Positions 28,961-40,646 of a stretch of 64,000 nt of DNA are shown piece by piece; the first letter of the stretch is position 1, and each line of letters begins with the position of its first letter. The stretch comes from Ensifer sp. MPMI2T. GTDB taxonomy: Bacteria > Pseudomonadota > Alphaproteobacteria > Rhizobiales > Rhizobiaceae. Location of the stretch: the NCBI RefSeq assembly GCF_004827385.1, contig NZ_SRXN01000005.1, forward strand, positions 186,001 through 250,000, given 5' to 3'. Position numbers and translations under genes: made by a program. The notes beneath the pieces are model-generated. The model did no database searches. It was not told the DNA's origin and saw only the letters and a list, made by a program, of their open reading frames with translations.

Positions 28961-29830
28961 ATGGCCAAAGTCGCATTCATCGGTCTCGGCGTCATGGGTT
29001 ATCCCATGGCCGGTCACCTCAAGGTTCGCGGCGGACACGAACTGACCGTCTATAATCGCACCGCAGAGAAGGCGCAAAAATGGGCGGCCGAGTTCGGTGG
29101 CCGCACGGCCGCGACGCCAGCGGAGGCGGCAGACGGCCAGGATTTCGTCTTCACCTGCGTCGGCAACGACGACGACCTTCGGTCCGTGACAACCGGCAAG
29201 GATGGTGCGTTCGAAACCATCAAGCCGGGCGCTGTGTTCATCGACAATACGACAGCCTCAGCCGAGGTCGCCCGTGAGCTCTACGGCGCGGCCCGCGCGA
29301 AGAACGCGCATTTCATCGACGCCCCGGTTTCCGGCGGACAGGCTGGCGCCGAAAATGGGGTGCTGACCGTGATGTGCGGCGGTGACGAAGACGTCTTCGA
29401 CAGAGCCAAGCCAGTGATAGACGCCTATGCTCGCATGGTCGGTCTTATGGGCCCCGCCGGGGCCGGCCAGCTTACCAAGATGATCAACCAGATCTGCATT
29501 GCCGGCCTCGTGCAGGGGCTCGCCGAAGGCATTCATTTCGGCAAGAAGGCGGGCCTCGACATCGAGAAGGTCATCGACGTCATATCGAAGGGTGCCGCCG
29601 GATCCTGGCAGATGGAGAACCGACACAAGACGATGAATGCGGGTAAGTACGATTTCGGCTTTGCTGTCGACTGGATGCGCAAGGATCTCGATATCGTGCT
29701 GGCCGAGGCGCGCCGCAACGGCGCCAAGCTCCCGGTGACGGCTCTGGTCGATCAGTTTTACGCCGATATCCAGGCGCTCGGCGGCAATCGCTGGGATACC
29801 TCGTCGCTGCTCGCTCGGCTCGAAAAATGA
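28961..29830 (+). CDS. 3-hydroxyisobutyrate dehydrogenase-family NAD(P)-dependent oxidoreductase
   Basis: A 289-residue beta-hydroxyacid dehydrogenase. The Rossmann motif is FIGLGVMGYPMAGHL at residues 6-20, the substrate-binding motif is FIDAPVSGGQAGAENG near 115, and the catalytic lysine lies in GQLTKMINQICIAG near 170. 3-hydroxyisobutyrate, tartronate semialdehyde or succinic semialdehyde are all possible substrates. The stop overlaps the next gene's start by four bases. Confidence 0.9.
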   Translation: MAKVAFIGLGVMGYPMAGHLKVRGGHELTVYNRTAEKAQKWAAEFGGRTAATPAEAADGQDFVFTCVGNDDDLRSVTTGKDGAFETIKPGAVFIDNTTASAEVARELYGAARAKNAHFIDAPVSGGQAGAENGVLTVMCGGDEDVFDRAKPVIDAYARMVGLMGPAGAGQLTKMINQICIAGLVQGLAEGIHFGKKAGLDIEKVIDVISKGAAGSWQMENRHKTMNAGKYDFGFAVDWMRKDLDIVLAEARRNGAKLPVTALVDQFYADIQALGGNRWDTSSLLARLEK

Positions 29831-30525
29831 CGCTTTCGCCCGCGTCCACGGCCGGGGAAATCATCGAACACATGCGGGCGCTCGGCTCGAAGGAAAACGT
29901 AGCCGGCATGGCGCGGTTGGGCATTGTCACGCAGACCGCGCTCGGCCTTTCCAACGTCGAGCTCCGTCGCATTGCCCGGCAAGTGAAAGTCGACCACGTC
30001 CGGGCGATGGAGCTTTGGCAATCGGAGATCCGCGAAGCGCGTTTGCTCGCGGCATTCACCGCCTCCCCAAGCACACTTACGTTGGACGAGGCGCGAGAAT
30101 GGGCCGGTGAGTGCAATTCCTGGGAGCTCGCCGATACGGTCGCCGACCTGTTTGTCGCCGCCCGCTTCGAACGGACGCTTATTCCGGAATTCGCCGCCGA
30201 TGAACGGGAGTTCGTGCGCCGAATAGGGTTCGCGATGATCGCGACGGCGGCCGTCCACCTGAAGATGGAGCCGGATTCTGTGCTCCTTGCCTGGCTGCCG
30301 TTGATCGAGGCGCATGCCGGCGACGAGCGCAATTTCGTGAAGAAGGCGGTCAATTGGGCGCTGCGTCAGATCGGAAAACGGAGCGCCGCCTGCCACGGAT
30401 CGGCGGTCATGCTGGCGCAAAAGCTCACCGACAGCGACAGTCGTTCGGCAAGGTGGATCGGGAAGGATGCGTTGCGCGAGCTTCAAAGCGATCGCGTGCG
30501 GACCCGACTTGCCCTTCAAGGCTGA
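29827..30525 (+). CDS. DNA alkylation repair protein (AlkD-like HEAT repeats)
   Basis: A 232-residue helical protein. Segments LRRIARQVKVDHVRAMELWQSEIREARLLAA-type and EWAGECNSWELADTV, then NFVKKAVNWALRQIGKRS, match the AlkC/AlkD family of HEAT-repeat DNA glycosylases that remove N3- and N7-alkylpurines. It is translationally coupled to the upstream dehydrogenase gene and converges with the Lrp-type regulator gene. Whether it keeps glycosylase activity cannot be told from sequence alone. Confidence 0.85.
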   Translation: MTLSPASTAGEIIEHMRALGSKENVAGMARLGIVTQTALGLSNVELRRIARQVKVDHVRAMELWQSEIREARLLAAFTASPSTLTLDEAREWAGECNSWELADTVADLFVAARFERTLIPEFAADEREFVRRIGFAMIATAAVHLKMEPDSVLLAWLPLIEAHAGDERNFVKKAVNWALRQIGKRSAACHGSAVMLAQKLTDSDSRSARWIGKDALRELQSDRVRTRLALQG

Positions 30526-30533
30526 CGCCGCGG

Positions 30534-31022
30534 CTATTCCTCGCTCGCCTTTGCCTGATCGATGACCATGTAGTCGAGCGGCAGTTCGGTCGTGTACTTG
30601 ATCTGCTCCATGGCAAAGGCCGAGGATACGTCGCGGATCTCGATCTTGGCGATCAACCGCTTGTAGAAGGCGTCATAGGCACCGATGTCCGGCACGACGA
30701 CCCGAAGCAGGTAATCCACGTCACCGCTCATGCGGTAGAATTCGACCACTTCCGGAAAGTCAGCGACCACTTCGGAGAAGCGGCGCAGCCACTCCATGGA
30801 GTGCGAATTGGTGCGGATCGAAACGAACACCGTCACCTTGGTGTTAATCTTCACCGGGTCGAGCAGAGCAACGCGGCGGCGGATGACGCCATCCTCTTCC
30901 ATTTTCTGGATACGCCGCCAGCAAGGCGTGGTCGAAAGTCCGACCTTCTTGGCGAGGTCGGCAACGGCCAGAGTCGAGTCTTCCTGCAGAAGGCGCAGGA
31001 TCTTGCGGTCTAGGCGATCCAT
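30534..31022 (-). CDS. Lrp/AsnC-family transcriptional regulator
   Basis: A 162-residue regulator. The N-terminal helix-turn-helix is LAVADLAKKVGLSTTPCWRRI (residues about 18-38). The C-terminal ligand-binding RAM domain starts at VTVFVSIRTNSHS and includes YRMSGDVDYLLRVVV. Lrp proteins sense amino acids and oligomerise. The regulated genes are unknown. A 64-base AT-rich gap upstream separates it from the uracil-DNA glycosylase-like gene, transcribed in the same direction. Confidence 0.92.
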   Translation of the reverse strand: MDRLDRKILRLLQEDSTLAVADLAKKVGLSTTPCWRRIQKMEEDGVIRRRVALLDPVKINTKVTVFVSIRTNSHSMEWLRRFSEVVADFPEVVEFYRMSGDVDYLLRVVVPDIGAYDAFYKRLIAKIEIRDVSSAFAMEQIKYTTELPLDYMVIDQAKASEE

Positions 31023-31086
31023 GAAAAGTCCTCTCGAATATTTTTCCCTTCATAGCGTGAATTTCGTGAAGATAAAGAAAATTGTT

Positions 31087-31725
31087 TCACGAAATCAACC
31101 GAGCGACCCGGGCACGCAGAAATGGCAACAAATCCGTTTCGAACCAGGGATTCTTTCGCAGCCAGGCGGTGTTGCGCCAGCTTGGGTGGGGCAGCGGCAA
31201 GACGGCCGGGCCGGTGTTGCGCATCACATATCGCTGCCAGTTTTGCACGGTCTCGGTCATAGAGGCTGGACAATCCGGCCCAAGATGCCAACGCTGCGCG
31301 TAGTGGCCGATCGCAAGCACGAGCTCGATCTGAGGCATCGCGTCCATCACCCTCTGTCGCCAGAGGGGCGCGCATTCCCGCCGCGGCGGGAGGTCGCTGC
31401 CGTGTCGGTCGTAGCCCGGGAAGCAGAACCCCATGGGGACGATCGCGAATTTCCGCGAGTCGTAGAAAGTCGGCCGGTCGACAGCGAGCCACTGGCGCAG
31501 CCGATCGCCCGAAGCGTCGTTGAAGGGCAGTCCGCTCTCATGTACGCGCAGTCCGGGCGCTTGGCCTGCGATCAATATCCGCGCCGAATCCGAAATTATT
31601 GCGACGGGCCGCGGCTCGTGCGGCAACCGATGTTCCTCGCCGCGCGCCGGGCTGTCGCGACAGATGCGGCATGCAGTAATGGCTGCACGCAATTCTTCGA
31701 GATGACGCGCGCCACTATCCGCCAC
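31087..31725 (-). CDS. Uracil-DNA glycosylase-family protein
   Basis: A 212-residue member of the UDG superfamily. The motif 1 region is ILIAGQAPGLRVHESGLPF and motif 3 is PLPHPSWRNTAWL. Four cysteines (two in CRICRDSP, then FCFPG and RECAPLW) are spaced as in iron-sulfur-containing family 4/5 enzymes. Motif 1 differs from family 4 (GEAPG), so the substrate range may differ. It overlaps the upstream nuclease-like gene by 11 bases, so it is part of the same operon. Confidence 0.85.
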   Translation of the reverse strand: MADSGARHLEELRAAITACRICRDSPARGEEHRLPHEPRPVAIISDSARILIAGQAPGLRVHESGLPFNDASGDRLRQWLAVDRPTFYDSRKFAIVPMGFCFPGYDRHGSDLPPRRECAPLWRQRVMDAMPQIELVLAIGHYAQRWHLGPDCPASMTETVQNWQRYVMRNTGPAVLPLPHPSWRNTAWLRKNPWFETDLLPFLRARVARLIS

Positions 31726-32437
31726 TGACGATCCTCCTAAAAATCACCCGAACCTGCTCCTCCAGCCATTGAGGAATGAGTCCCCACCAATCGTCCGTGC
31801 CATGCGGCATTTCCTCCGCGCCACCGTTTGACCGGCGCCATGCTTGCGGCCGAACGAAATCGCCGCTCCAGAGGCCGACGCGGCCCTCGCGCGCCACGTC
31901 CTCCTCGTTCTGGTAGCGGCCATAACTGACCGCATAACCGGAGAGAACCATTTCGCGGCCGAGATCACGCTGTCCGGCCTCGCAGACACCGAGGTCGCGC
32001 CCATAGCGGTCGTGACCGTGCAGGCGGCAGGCGGTCGCAAGCCCGCTGATAAGCGTCTTCAGACGCTCGCGCGCCTCGCCGCCGCAATCCCACGTCGCTT
32101 CGCCGCGCCGGCAGGTCTGGCTGATCTCGGGCGCGTCGATGCCTTCAAGCCGGATGCGTCGCCCGTCGAGCCTCAGGCTGTCGCCGTCGCTCGCCGTGGC
32201 TGCACCCTGCAATTCGGCGGTCACCGTCCATTCCGTCGGCGGCAGTTTCGCGGCGACATAGGCGCCGATGCTGAGCAGGATAAGGAAGATCCAGCCGCCC
32301 ATCATTCCGCCGCGCCCCTCGAAACCGCTCCGTGGCGCCACGTTCGCTGAACGGCCAAATCCGAACCATCGTCTCGGCGCAGGCCGCCTTGCACCCGCGC
32401 CGTTGATGATCCGGAACTTACGCTTTCCCGACGTCAC
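31715..32437 (-). CDS. Thermonuclease-family (SNase-like) protein with N-terminal membrane anchor
   Basis: A 240-residue protein. A basic N-terminus is followed by one membrane segment (GGWIFLILLSIGAYVAAKL, about 46-64), then an OB-fold nuclease-like domain with DGDSLRL, IRLEGIDAPEISQTC, HDRYGRDLGVC and REGRVGLWSGDF. The residues aligned with the nuclease active site are partly present. Many such rhizobial proteins are described as nuclease-like with untested activity. A second SNase-like protein is encoded at 61,198. Confidence 0.82.
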   Translation of the reverse strand: MTSGKRKFRIINGAGARRPAPRRWFGFGRSANVAPRSGFEGRGGMMGGWIFLILLSIGAYVAAKLPPTEWTVTAELQGAATASDGDSLRLDGRRIRLEGIDAPEISQTCRRGEATWDCGGEARERLKTLISGLATACRLHGHDRYGRDLGVCEAGQRDLGREMVLSGYAVSYGRYQNEEDVAREGRVGLWSGDFVRPQAWRRSNGGAEEMPHGTDDWWGLIPQWLEEQVRVIFRRIVSGG

Positions 32438-32589
32438 GCACGCACCTCACCACTCGACAGTATCAGCCTCTTTCTCCCTCTCGAAAAAACGCAATCGCGC
32501 CACAATGGTTTTCGAATCCTTGCCGGGCAGCAACTTCTTAAGGATTGCATCCTAGACTGCAAGCTGGACACAATCCCTCGACCAAGAGC

Positions 32590-34125
<1,536 letters not shown>

Positions 34126-34136
34126 ACGCGCGCAGG

Positions 34137-34550
34137 TCAGTTTATGAACCCAGCCAGAAACACCACGTAAAAGGCATAGGCCGCATTGGCAAGGATGAGG
34201 CAGAGGCAGGCGAAGGAGCCGAGATCCTTGGCGTTCTTCCCCATTTCCGAGATTTCTGGCGAGACGCGATCGACGATCTCCTCGATCGCCGTGTTGATCG
34301 CCTCGAAAGCCATCATCAGCAGGAACAGGATCGCCATCGCGACGTATTGAAACAACGTCGCGCCGGCGATGAAGAACGCCACCATGGCGACGGCAAAGGC
34401 GATGAGCTCGTGCCTGAACGCCGCCTCCCCGATCAGCCGCTTTGCCCCGCCCAGCGAATAGCTGGCAGCGGCAAAGAGGTGCCGGATGCCGGTATGCTTG
34501 TCGACAGCTCCGGGGCGGCCGTTGCGCGGGGTGGTATTATTGGCGTCCAT
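34137..34550 (-). CDS. dgkA: Diacylglycerol kinase (prokaryotic, integral membrane)
   Basis: A 137-residue inner-membrane kinase of the trimeric DgkA type that recycles diacylglycerol to phosphatidic acid. It shows [12 protein letters not shown], the catalytic and metal-binding [13 protein letters not shown], and three membrane segments. The N-terminal ~20 residues form a polar extension. It converges with the histidine kinase gene with 11 bases between the stop codons. Confidence 0.93.
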   Translation of the reverse strand: MDANNTTPRNGRPGAVDKHTGIRHLFAAASYSLGGAKRLIGEAAFRHELIAFAVAMVAFFIAGATLFQYVAMAILFLLMMAFEAINTAIEEIVDRVSPEISEMGKNAKDLGSFACLCLILANAAYAFYVVFLAGFIN

Positions 34551-34889
34551 TTTATCTCGACAGGCTCAAAACTGCGGAAGCTACGATATCGCGATTGAGG
34601 CGAATACAAGGCGGCCCCGGATTAAGACCTGTCACCCATCACTCGTCATGTGCCAGTGGATAGGCGAGCCGGTTGCTCCGATCAAGCCCTCCGCGATGGG
34701 GCCTTCGGCATTCGACAGCCTATCGACAGCAACGGTGGCACGTGGTCGAGTTCAGCGCAAGGCTGCCGCTGGCAACCGTCAACCGGCAGAACGCGGTCGG
34801 CTTGGTGTCTACTTCCTCATGCAGCGATTCGAAATGCTACGGCGACCTTTGCGCGTCTCAAAGACGCGCGGCGCTGTAGAAGCGCGCGA
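34551..34889. other. 339-base intergenic region between dgkA and cobT
   Basis: Holds one family A repeat (listed separately) in its right part. The rest shows nothing coding, and no cobalamin riboswitch is recognised. Confidence 0.45.
34819..34884 (+). repeat. Family A palindromic repeat, copy 4
   Basis: Only the second half is well kept: ATGCAGCGATTCGAAATGCT then CGGCGACCTTTGCGCGTCTC, closed by AAAGACGCGCGGCGCTGTAG. It lies just past the cobT stop codon. Confidence 0.7.
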
Positions 34890-35906
34890 TTACTCTTTGT
34901 TGCTGACGCCGGCCTGAGCGAAGGTTGCCATGCCGCTGTGGCAGGCGGCAGCGGCTTTGACGATGCCTGCGGCAAGCGCGGCGCCCGTGCCTTCGCCAAG
35001 CCGCATGCCAAGTGCCAGAAGCGGCGTCTTACCAAGCTTCTCGATCGCGCGCATATGCCCCGGCTCTCCGGAAACATGGCCGATCAGGCAGTGGTCAAGC
35101 GCCGACGGGTTCGCGGCCTTGAGGATCGCCGCCGCCGCCGTCGCGACGTAACCGTCGATGATCACCGGAACCTTCTGCATGCGCGCGGCGAGAATCGCAC
35201 CGGCCATCGCCGCGATCTCGCGGCCGCCGAGCCGGCGCATCAGTTCGAGCGGATCGGAAAGGTGGTCGCGATGGAGCGCCACGGCCTTCTCGACCGCGGC
35301 GATTTTGCGCTTCAGCACCTCGCCTTCCGAGCCCGTTCCCGGCCCGACCCATTCTTCAGCAGTGCCGCCATAGAGACCGAGGTTGATCGCGGCCGCGACG
35401 GTCGTGTTGCCGATCCCCATCTCGCCGATGCAAAGGAGATCGGTTCCGCCTGCGATCGCCTCCATGCCGAAGGCCATGGTCGCCGCGCAATCGCGCTCGG
35501 AAAGGGCAGCCTCTTCGGTAATGTCGCCGGTCGGATAGTCGAGCGCAAGGTCGAACACTTTGAGGCCGAGATCATGGCTGACGCAAATCTGGTTGATCGC
35601 CGCGCCGCCGGCCGCGAAATTCTCCACCATCTGCTGCGTCACCGAAGGCGGATAGGGTGTCACGCCCTGGCGTGTCACGCCGTGATTGCCGGCAAAGACC
35701 GCGACCAGGGGCCGGGTGACGGCAGGCGGGCGCCCGGTCCAGGCGGCAAGCCAGAAGGCGATTTCCTCGAGACGCCCAAGCGCCCCCGGCGGCTTCGTCA
35801 ATTGCGCGTCCCGTTCACGCGCCGCCACGAGCGCCGCCGAATTCGGCCCCGGAAGGTTGCGCAACAATTCGCGGAAATCATCGAACGGAAGGCCGCTGGC
35901 ACTCAT
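34890..35906 (-). CDS. cobT: Nicotinate-nucleotide--dimethylbenzimidazole phosphoribosyltransferase
   Basis: A 338-residue enzyme that activates dimethylbenzimidazole to alpha-ribazole phosphate for the lower loop of cobalamin. Characteristic segments are PPGALGRLEEIAFWLAAW, FAGNHGVTRQGVTPYP, CIGEMGIGNTTVAAA and LALGMRLGEGTGAALA. In Pseudomonas denitrificans naming this is CobU. It is divergent from cobS. The start is placed at MSASGLPFDD, because the open frame upstream contains repeat sequence. Confidence 0.95.
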   Translation of the reverse strand: MSASGLPFDDFRELLRNLPGPNSAALVAARERDAQLTKPPGALGRLEEIAFWLAAWTGRPPAVTRPLVAVFAGNHGVTRQGVTPYPPSVTQQMVENFAAGGAAINQICVSHDLGLKVFDLALDYPTGDITEEAALSERDCAATMAFGMEAIAGGTDLLCIGEMGIGNTTVAAAINLGLYGGTAEEWVGPGTGSEGEVLKRKIAAVEKAVALHRDHLSDPLELMRRLGGREIAAMAGAILAARMQKVPVIIDGYVATAAAAILKAANPSALDHCLIGHVSGEPGHMRAIEKLGKTPLLALGMRLGEGTGAALAAGIVKAAAACHSGMATFAQAGVSNKE

Positions 35907-36031
35907 GGAGAATCCTTGCATCTGAAAGCGTCGGTCGGCGCACGTCATAGAGCGTGGGGCCGCTTCCGGCAACGGCATTTGCGCCAAATGCTGTCGCCGG
36001 AGCATGATCGGAAGAAGCACGACGATTCGGC

Positions 36032-36134
36032 CTGCTGCATGTTCTTATCCTTCGTAGTCGATTTAAGGATAAGAACATGCAGCGATTCAAAGCATACAGC
36101 GTCCTTTGCGCGTAAGACGCGCGGCGCTGTAGGC
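36032..36134 (+). repeat. Family A palindromic repeat, copy 5 (best preserved)
   Basis: The first hairpin has perfect 16-base arms: GCATGTTCTTATCCTT at 36037-36052 and its complement at 36065-36080, with a 12-base spacer. The second hairpin runs from ACAGCGTCCTTTGCGCG to CGCGCGGCGCTGT. It sits between the divergent cobT and cobS genes. Confidence 0.85.
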
Positions 36135-36151
36135 GGGCCGCGGGAGGGGAA

Positions 36152-36940
36152 ATGGCAAATATCGGCGATCTCTGGGACGACGTGGCGCGGGCGGTTGCCT
36201 TCCTCAGCCGCATTCGCGTGCCGCAACGCCATTTCGTAAGCCATGACGGGCGCCTCAATCGTGCCGTGCGTGCCTTTCCCCTCGCCGGTCTGCTGATCGC
36301 GCTGCCCGCAGCGGCCGTCGCGGCGCTCCTGGTTGCACTGCAGATGAGTTCACTGTTCACCGCCTTCGTTGTCGTCGCCGTGCAAGTCCTTGCCACCGGA
36401 GCCCTGCACGAGGACGGCCTCGGCGATACCGCCGACGGCTTCGGCGGTGGACGTGACCGCGAAAGCGCGCTCGCGATCATGAAGGACAGCCGCGTCGGTA
36501 CCTACGGCGCCTTGGCTCTCATTCTGTCCATCGGCCTGCGTGTCTCCGCACTCGCGTCCTTCCTGCCACTCTTCACGCCGATCGGCGCAGCGTTCACGCT
36601 CTTAGGTGTGGCGGCGCTCACCCGTGCGGCGATGGTCTGGCATTGGTCTCGCCTCCCACCTGCGCGCTCCGACGGGGTAGCGGCATCGGCAGGCACACCC
36701 GATCCGAAAGCGAGCTCTACGGCGCTCGGCTCCGCCGGTGTTATCGCGCTGCTCCTCTTCTATGCGGCCAGCGTTCCCGCGATCGCGGTGCTGCTCGCGC
36801 TTGCTGCCTTCGCGATCACGGTAAAGGCCTTCGGAAAGATCGCATCGCGCAAGATCGGCGGCCATACCGGCGATACGATCGGTGCGACGCAGCAACTGAC
36901 GGAAATCGCCGTTCTCGGCGCCCTTGCGCTGACGATCTGA
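36152..36940 (+). CDS. cobS: Cobalamin synthase (adenosylcobinamide-GDP ribazoletransferase)
   Basis: A 262-residue integral membrane enzyme that joins adenosylcobinamide-GDP to alpha-ribazole, the product pathway of CobT. It has LSRIRVP near the N-terminus, the conserved acidic loop TGALHEDGLGDTADGFGGG (metal binding), and MKDSRVGTYG. Multiple hydrophobic segments follow, with GDTIGATQQLTE at the end. It is also named cobV in some genomes. The ATG follows GGGAGGGG at short spacing. Confidence 0.94.
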   Translation: MANIGDLWDDVARAVAFLSRIRVPQRHFVSHDGRLNRAVRAFPLAGLLIALPAAAVAALLVALQMSSLFTAFVVVAVQVLATGALHEDGLGDTADGFGGGRDRESALAIMKDSRVGTYGALALILSIGLRVSALASFLPLFTPIGAAFTLLGVAALTRAAMVWHWSRLPPARSDGVAASAGTPDPKASSTALGSAGVIALLLFYAASVPAIAVLLALAAFAITVKAFGKIASRKIGGHTGDTIGATQQLTEIAVLGALALTI

Positions 36941-37025
36941 AAGGCCAATATTATTTTGAGATCCGAAGTGAAACGGGATACTGGCCGCGAACCACTTCCG
37001 GCGAAAAACGGAGTAAGCCCCGACC

Positions 37026-37247
37026 GTGGAATCCCCCTGTATTCTCGTTTGTTCGATCGACGAAAGAACCGGCTACTGTTTCGGCTGCGGTCGCACGCGT
37101 GAAGAGATCGGTGCCTGGACGCTTTACACCGATGCGGAGCGGCACAGCATCATGGTGGCCCTGCCCGCACGGCTCGACACGGTGGAACGCAAGCCACGAC
37201 GGGAAACGCGCCGGTCGCGTATGGCGCGGGAACGAAACGGCGCATGA
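37026..37247 (+). CDS. DUF1289 small cysteine protein
   Basis: A 73-residue protein with CILVCSIDERTGYCFGCGRT near the N-terminus. These four cysteines define DUF1289 and probably bind a metal. It starts with GTG. The C-terminus is Arg-rich and may contact nucleic acid (speculative). The stop overlaps the next start by four bases, so it is coupled to the aspartic protease gene. Confidence 0.87.
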   Translation: MESPCILVCSIDERTGYCFGCGRTREEIGAWTLYTDAERHSIMVALPARLDTVERKPRRETRRSRMARERNGA

Positions 37248-37945
37248 ATCGTCTGATATTTTTGCTGGCAATCCTCGCGGTGGGCCTCGCGCTCCTGATC
37301 TTCAACCATGAGAGCGGCCAAACCTTCGGCATCAACAACGATGATTTCGGGAGGCTTGTCGCGCTCGGCGCCTTAGCCGCACTCCTGAGTGCCGGTATCC
37401 TCCGCAGCCGCGGTCGCTTGGGCGAGGGCCTGCGCCTGATCTTCATCTGGATCCTGATCGCCCTCGCACTGATCTCGGTCTATGTCTACCGTTTCGAACT
37501 GCAATCCGTCGGCGACCGGCTACTGGCGGGCCTGATGCCGGGACGCGCGATGGTGATCACCGACAGCGAGGGTCAGCAGGAGGTGGTACTGCAACGCCGG
37601 CTCGATGGCCAATTCGCCGCGGACGCGACGATCAACGGCCACAAGGTCAGCATGCTGGTCGATACCGGCGCAAGCAGCATCGCACTCACCTACGAAGACG
37701 CCGAAAGGATCGGCCTCGATCCAGCGAACCTCAGCTACACCGTGGCGGTCCTCACAGCGAATGGTCGGGCGCTCGCCGCACCGGTCACGTTGTCGGACAT
37801 CGCCATTGGTCCAATCGAGCGCCGGAACATCCGGGCAATGGTCGCCGCTGAAGGAAAGCTTGACCGCAGCCTTCTCGGCATGAGCTTCCTTTCGACTCTC
37901 GATTTCCTCCAGATGCGCACGGATGAACTCAGGCTTCGTGACTAA
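37244..37945 (+). CDS. Membrane-anchored retroviral-type aspartic protease (TIGR02281-like)
   Basis: A 233-residue protein with three N-terminal hydrophobic segments within about the first 85 residues. A clan AA protease domain follows: the active site is MLVDTGASSIALTYEDA near residue 140, and LLGMSFLSTLDF near the C-terminus forms the flap-partner strand. The domain probably faces the periplasm and may act as a dimer. The substrate is unknown. It is coupled to the DUF1289 gene. Confidence 0.88.
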   Translation: MNRLIFLLAILAVGLALLIFNHESGQTFGINNDDFGRLVALGALAALLSAGILRSRGRLGEGLRLIFIWILIALALISVYVYRFELQSVGDRLLAGLMPGRAMVITDSEGQQEVVLQRRLDGQFAADATINGHKVSMLVDTGASSIALTYEDAERIGLDPANLSYTVAVLTANGRALAAPVTLSDIAIGPIERRNIRAMVAAEGKLDRSLLGMSFLSTLDFLQMRTDELRLRD

Positions 37946-37949
37946 GGCA

Positions 37950-38046
37950 CGTCGCATTTAATTGGAGCCATGCGACGTGCTTTAGTTTTTTTGTTTTCAT
38001 GCATGTCGTTGTTCCGAAACCGCTGCACACTTTCGGACGACATACA
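37950..38046 (+). repeat. Family B palindromic repeat, copy 2
   Basis: Contains ATGCGACGTGCTTTAG, TTTTCATGCATGTCGTTG, a central CCGAAACCGCTGCACACTTT and a closing CGGACGACAT. It lies between the converging protease and ABC permease genes. Confidence 0.75.
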
Positions 38047-38053
38047 CCAACCC

Positions 38054-38811
38054 TCAATTCCGAAGCCTGTAGCCGGTGTGGAAGATCCACGTCAGCACTG
38101 ACATGCATAGCGTCAGGAAGACGAGGATGATGACGGCGCTCGCGATTGGATTGACGTCGGAGATCTCGAAGAAACTCCAGCGGAAGCCGCTGATCAGATA
38201 GAGCACCGGATTGAAATGACTGACCGCCCGCCAGAACGGCGGCAGCATGTCTATCGAATAGAAGCTGCCGCCAAGGAAGACGAGCGGCGGCACGACGAGC
38301 ATCGGGATCAGGTTCAACTGTTCGAAATCCTTGGCCCAGATTCCGATGATGAAACCGAACAGGCTGAAGGTTATCGCCGTCAGCACGAAGAAGAACAGCA
38401 TCACGAAGGGATGGGCGATCGAAAGATCGACGAAGAGCGAGGCCGTCACGAGAATGATCGTGCCGATCATCAGCCCTTTGGTTGCCGCCGCGCCGACATA
38501 GCCGAGCACGATCTCCACCATCGAGATCGGCGACGACAACACCTCATAGATCGTGCCGGTGAACTTCGGGAAATAGATGCCGAAGGAACCGTTGCCGATG
38601 CACTGGGTCAGAAGCGTCAGCATCATCAGCCCGGGCGTGATGAAGGCCCCATAGGAAACGCCGTCGATCTCCTGGATGCGTGCTCCGATCGCCGCGCCAA
38701 AAACGATGAAGTAGAGCGACGTGGATATGACAGGAGACACGACGCTCTGCAGCAGCGTCCGGCGCGTCCGCGCCATCTCGAAGAAATAGATCGACTTGAC
38801 CGCTTCGATGT

Positions 38812-38815
<4 letters not shown>
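38054..38815 (-). CDS. ABC-2 type transporter permease
   Basis: A 253-residue inner-membrane permease with about six hydrophobic segments. It has the ABC-2 motif [17 protein letters not shown] and FIVFGAAIG near the N-terminus. The four-base overlap with the upstream ATPase gene marks a two-gene exporter resembling YadGH. The substrate is unknown and could be a polysaccharide, lipid or drug. Confidence 0.9.
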
Positions 38816-39738
<923 letters not shown>

Positions 39739-39872
39739 GCAAAAGGACCCGGGAATGGTGCAGGAGTGGCGGGATGCCGCTCTATATGGCCCAATTCGCG
39801 CGGAATTGCAGCCACCGAGCGCAAATTTAGCGATGACGCTCCGTCAAACGGGGGAAATTCCGGAGCCTTACG

Positions 39873-40646
39873 CTATGCGCCGCCCGTCCCCTTCAGAAGA
39901 ACGTAACCTGCAACACAAAGAACGAGCACCGCAAACAGGCGATTGAGCATGCCCTTTCGAGACGACAGCCGCCCGGCTGCCGCTATTCCGATGGCACCAC
40001 CAAGAATGCCGCCACCGATGAACTGAAGAGCCACGGCCCAGTCTACGAGACCCGAAGCAGAATAGTTTAGCGCCGTCGCTAGCCCGAACGCGCTAATGGC
40101 AAGCAATGACGAACCGATCGCGTTGATCATCGGCATGCCGGTCGCCGCAATCAAACCCGGCACAATCAGAAAGCCACCGCCGATTCCGAAGAAGCCGGAC
40201 AACGCGCCGGTCGCGAGCGCCACCGCCGCCGTTATCCAGCACATTCGCGCATCGACGGGGCGCGGTTCCCCGCCGATACCTATTTTCGGACGCAGCATGG
40301 CGAGACCGACGCCAACCATCACAAGGCCGAACAGGAAGAGCAAACTTTCGCCATCGACGGCCTTGGCGACCGACGAGGCAACGAGTGCACCCAATGTCCC
40401 AACTGCGGCGAAGACGATGGCGCAACGCCACCACACGTTTCCGGCCCGCGCGTGACCCGCGAAGTTCGCAAGCGCGCTGACGGAGACGGCAAGAGCACTC
40501 GTACCGATCGCCACATGTGCATTACTCACACCGACGACATAGAGCAGCAACGGCACTGCGAGAATCGAACCACCGCCACCGAGCAGCCCCAGCGAAAAGC
40601 CGACGGCTCCGCCGGAAGCGATGGACGCTACGATGCTCGCCGCCAT
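39873..40646 (-). CDS. TauE/SafE (TSUP) family sulfite/sulfur anion permease
   Basis: A 257-residue inner-membrane protein of two homologous halves, each with a glycine-rich signature (LGLLGGGGSILAVPLL and GFFGIGGGFLIVPG) and about eight hydrophobic segments in all. Members export sulfite, thiosulfate or sulfoacetate. The start overlaps the stop of the upstream YeeE/YedE gene by 19 bases. It is the last gene of the operon that begins with the ArsR-type repressor, so it probably removes sulfur oxyanions produced from sulfide. Confidence 0.9.
   Translation of the reverse strand: MAASIVASIASGGAVGFSLGLLGGGGSILAVPLLLYVVGVSNAHVAIGTSALAVSVSALANFAGHARAGNVWWRCAIVFAAVGTLGALVASSVAKAVDGESLLFLFGLVMVGVGLAMLRPKIGIGGEPRPVDARMCWITAAVALATGALSGFFGIGGGFLIVPGLIAATGMPMINAIGSSLLAISAFGLATALNYSASGLVDWAVALQFIGGGILGGAIGIAAAGRLSSRKGMLNRLFAVLVLCVAGYVLLKGTGGA

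Noticed and set aside
34551-36151. Cobalamin riboswitch near cobT/cobS
   Set aside because: No B12-box-like conserved core was recognised; the structure in the gap is a family A repeat.
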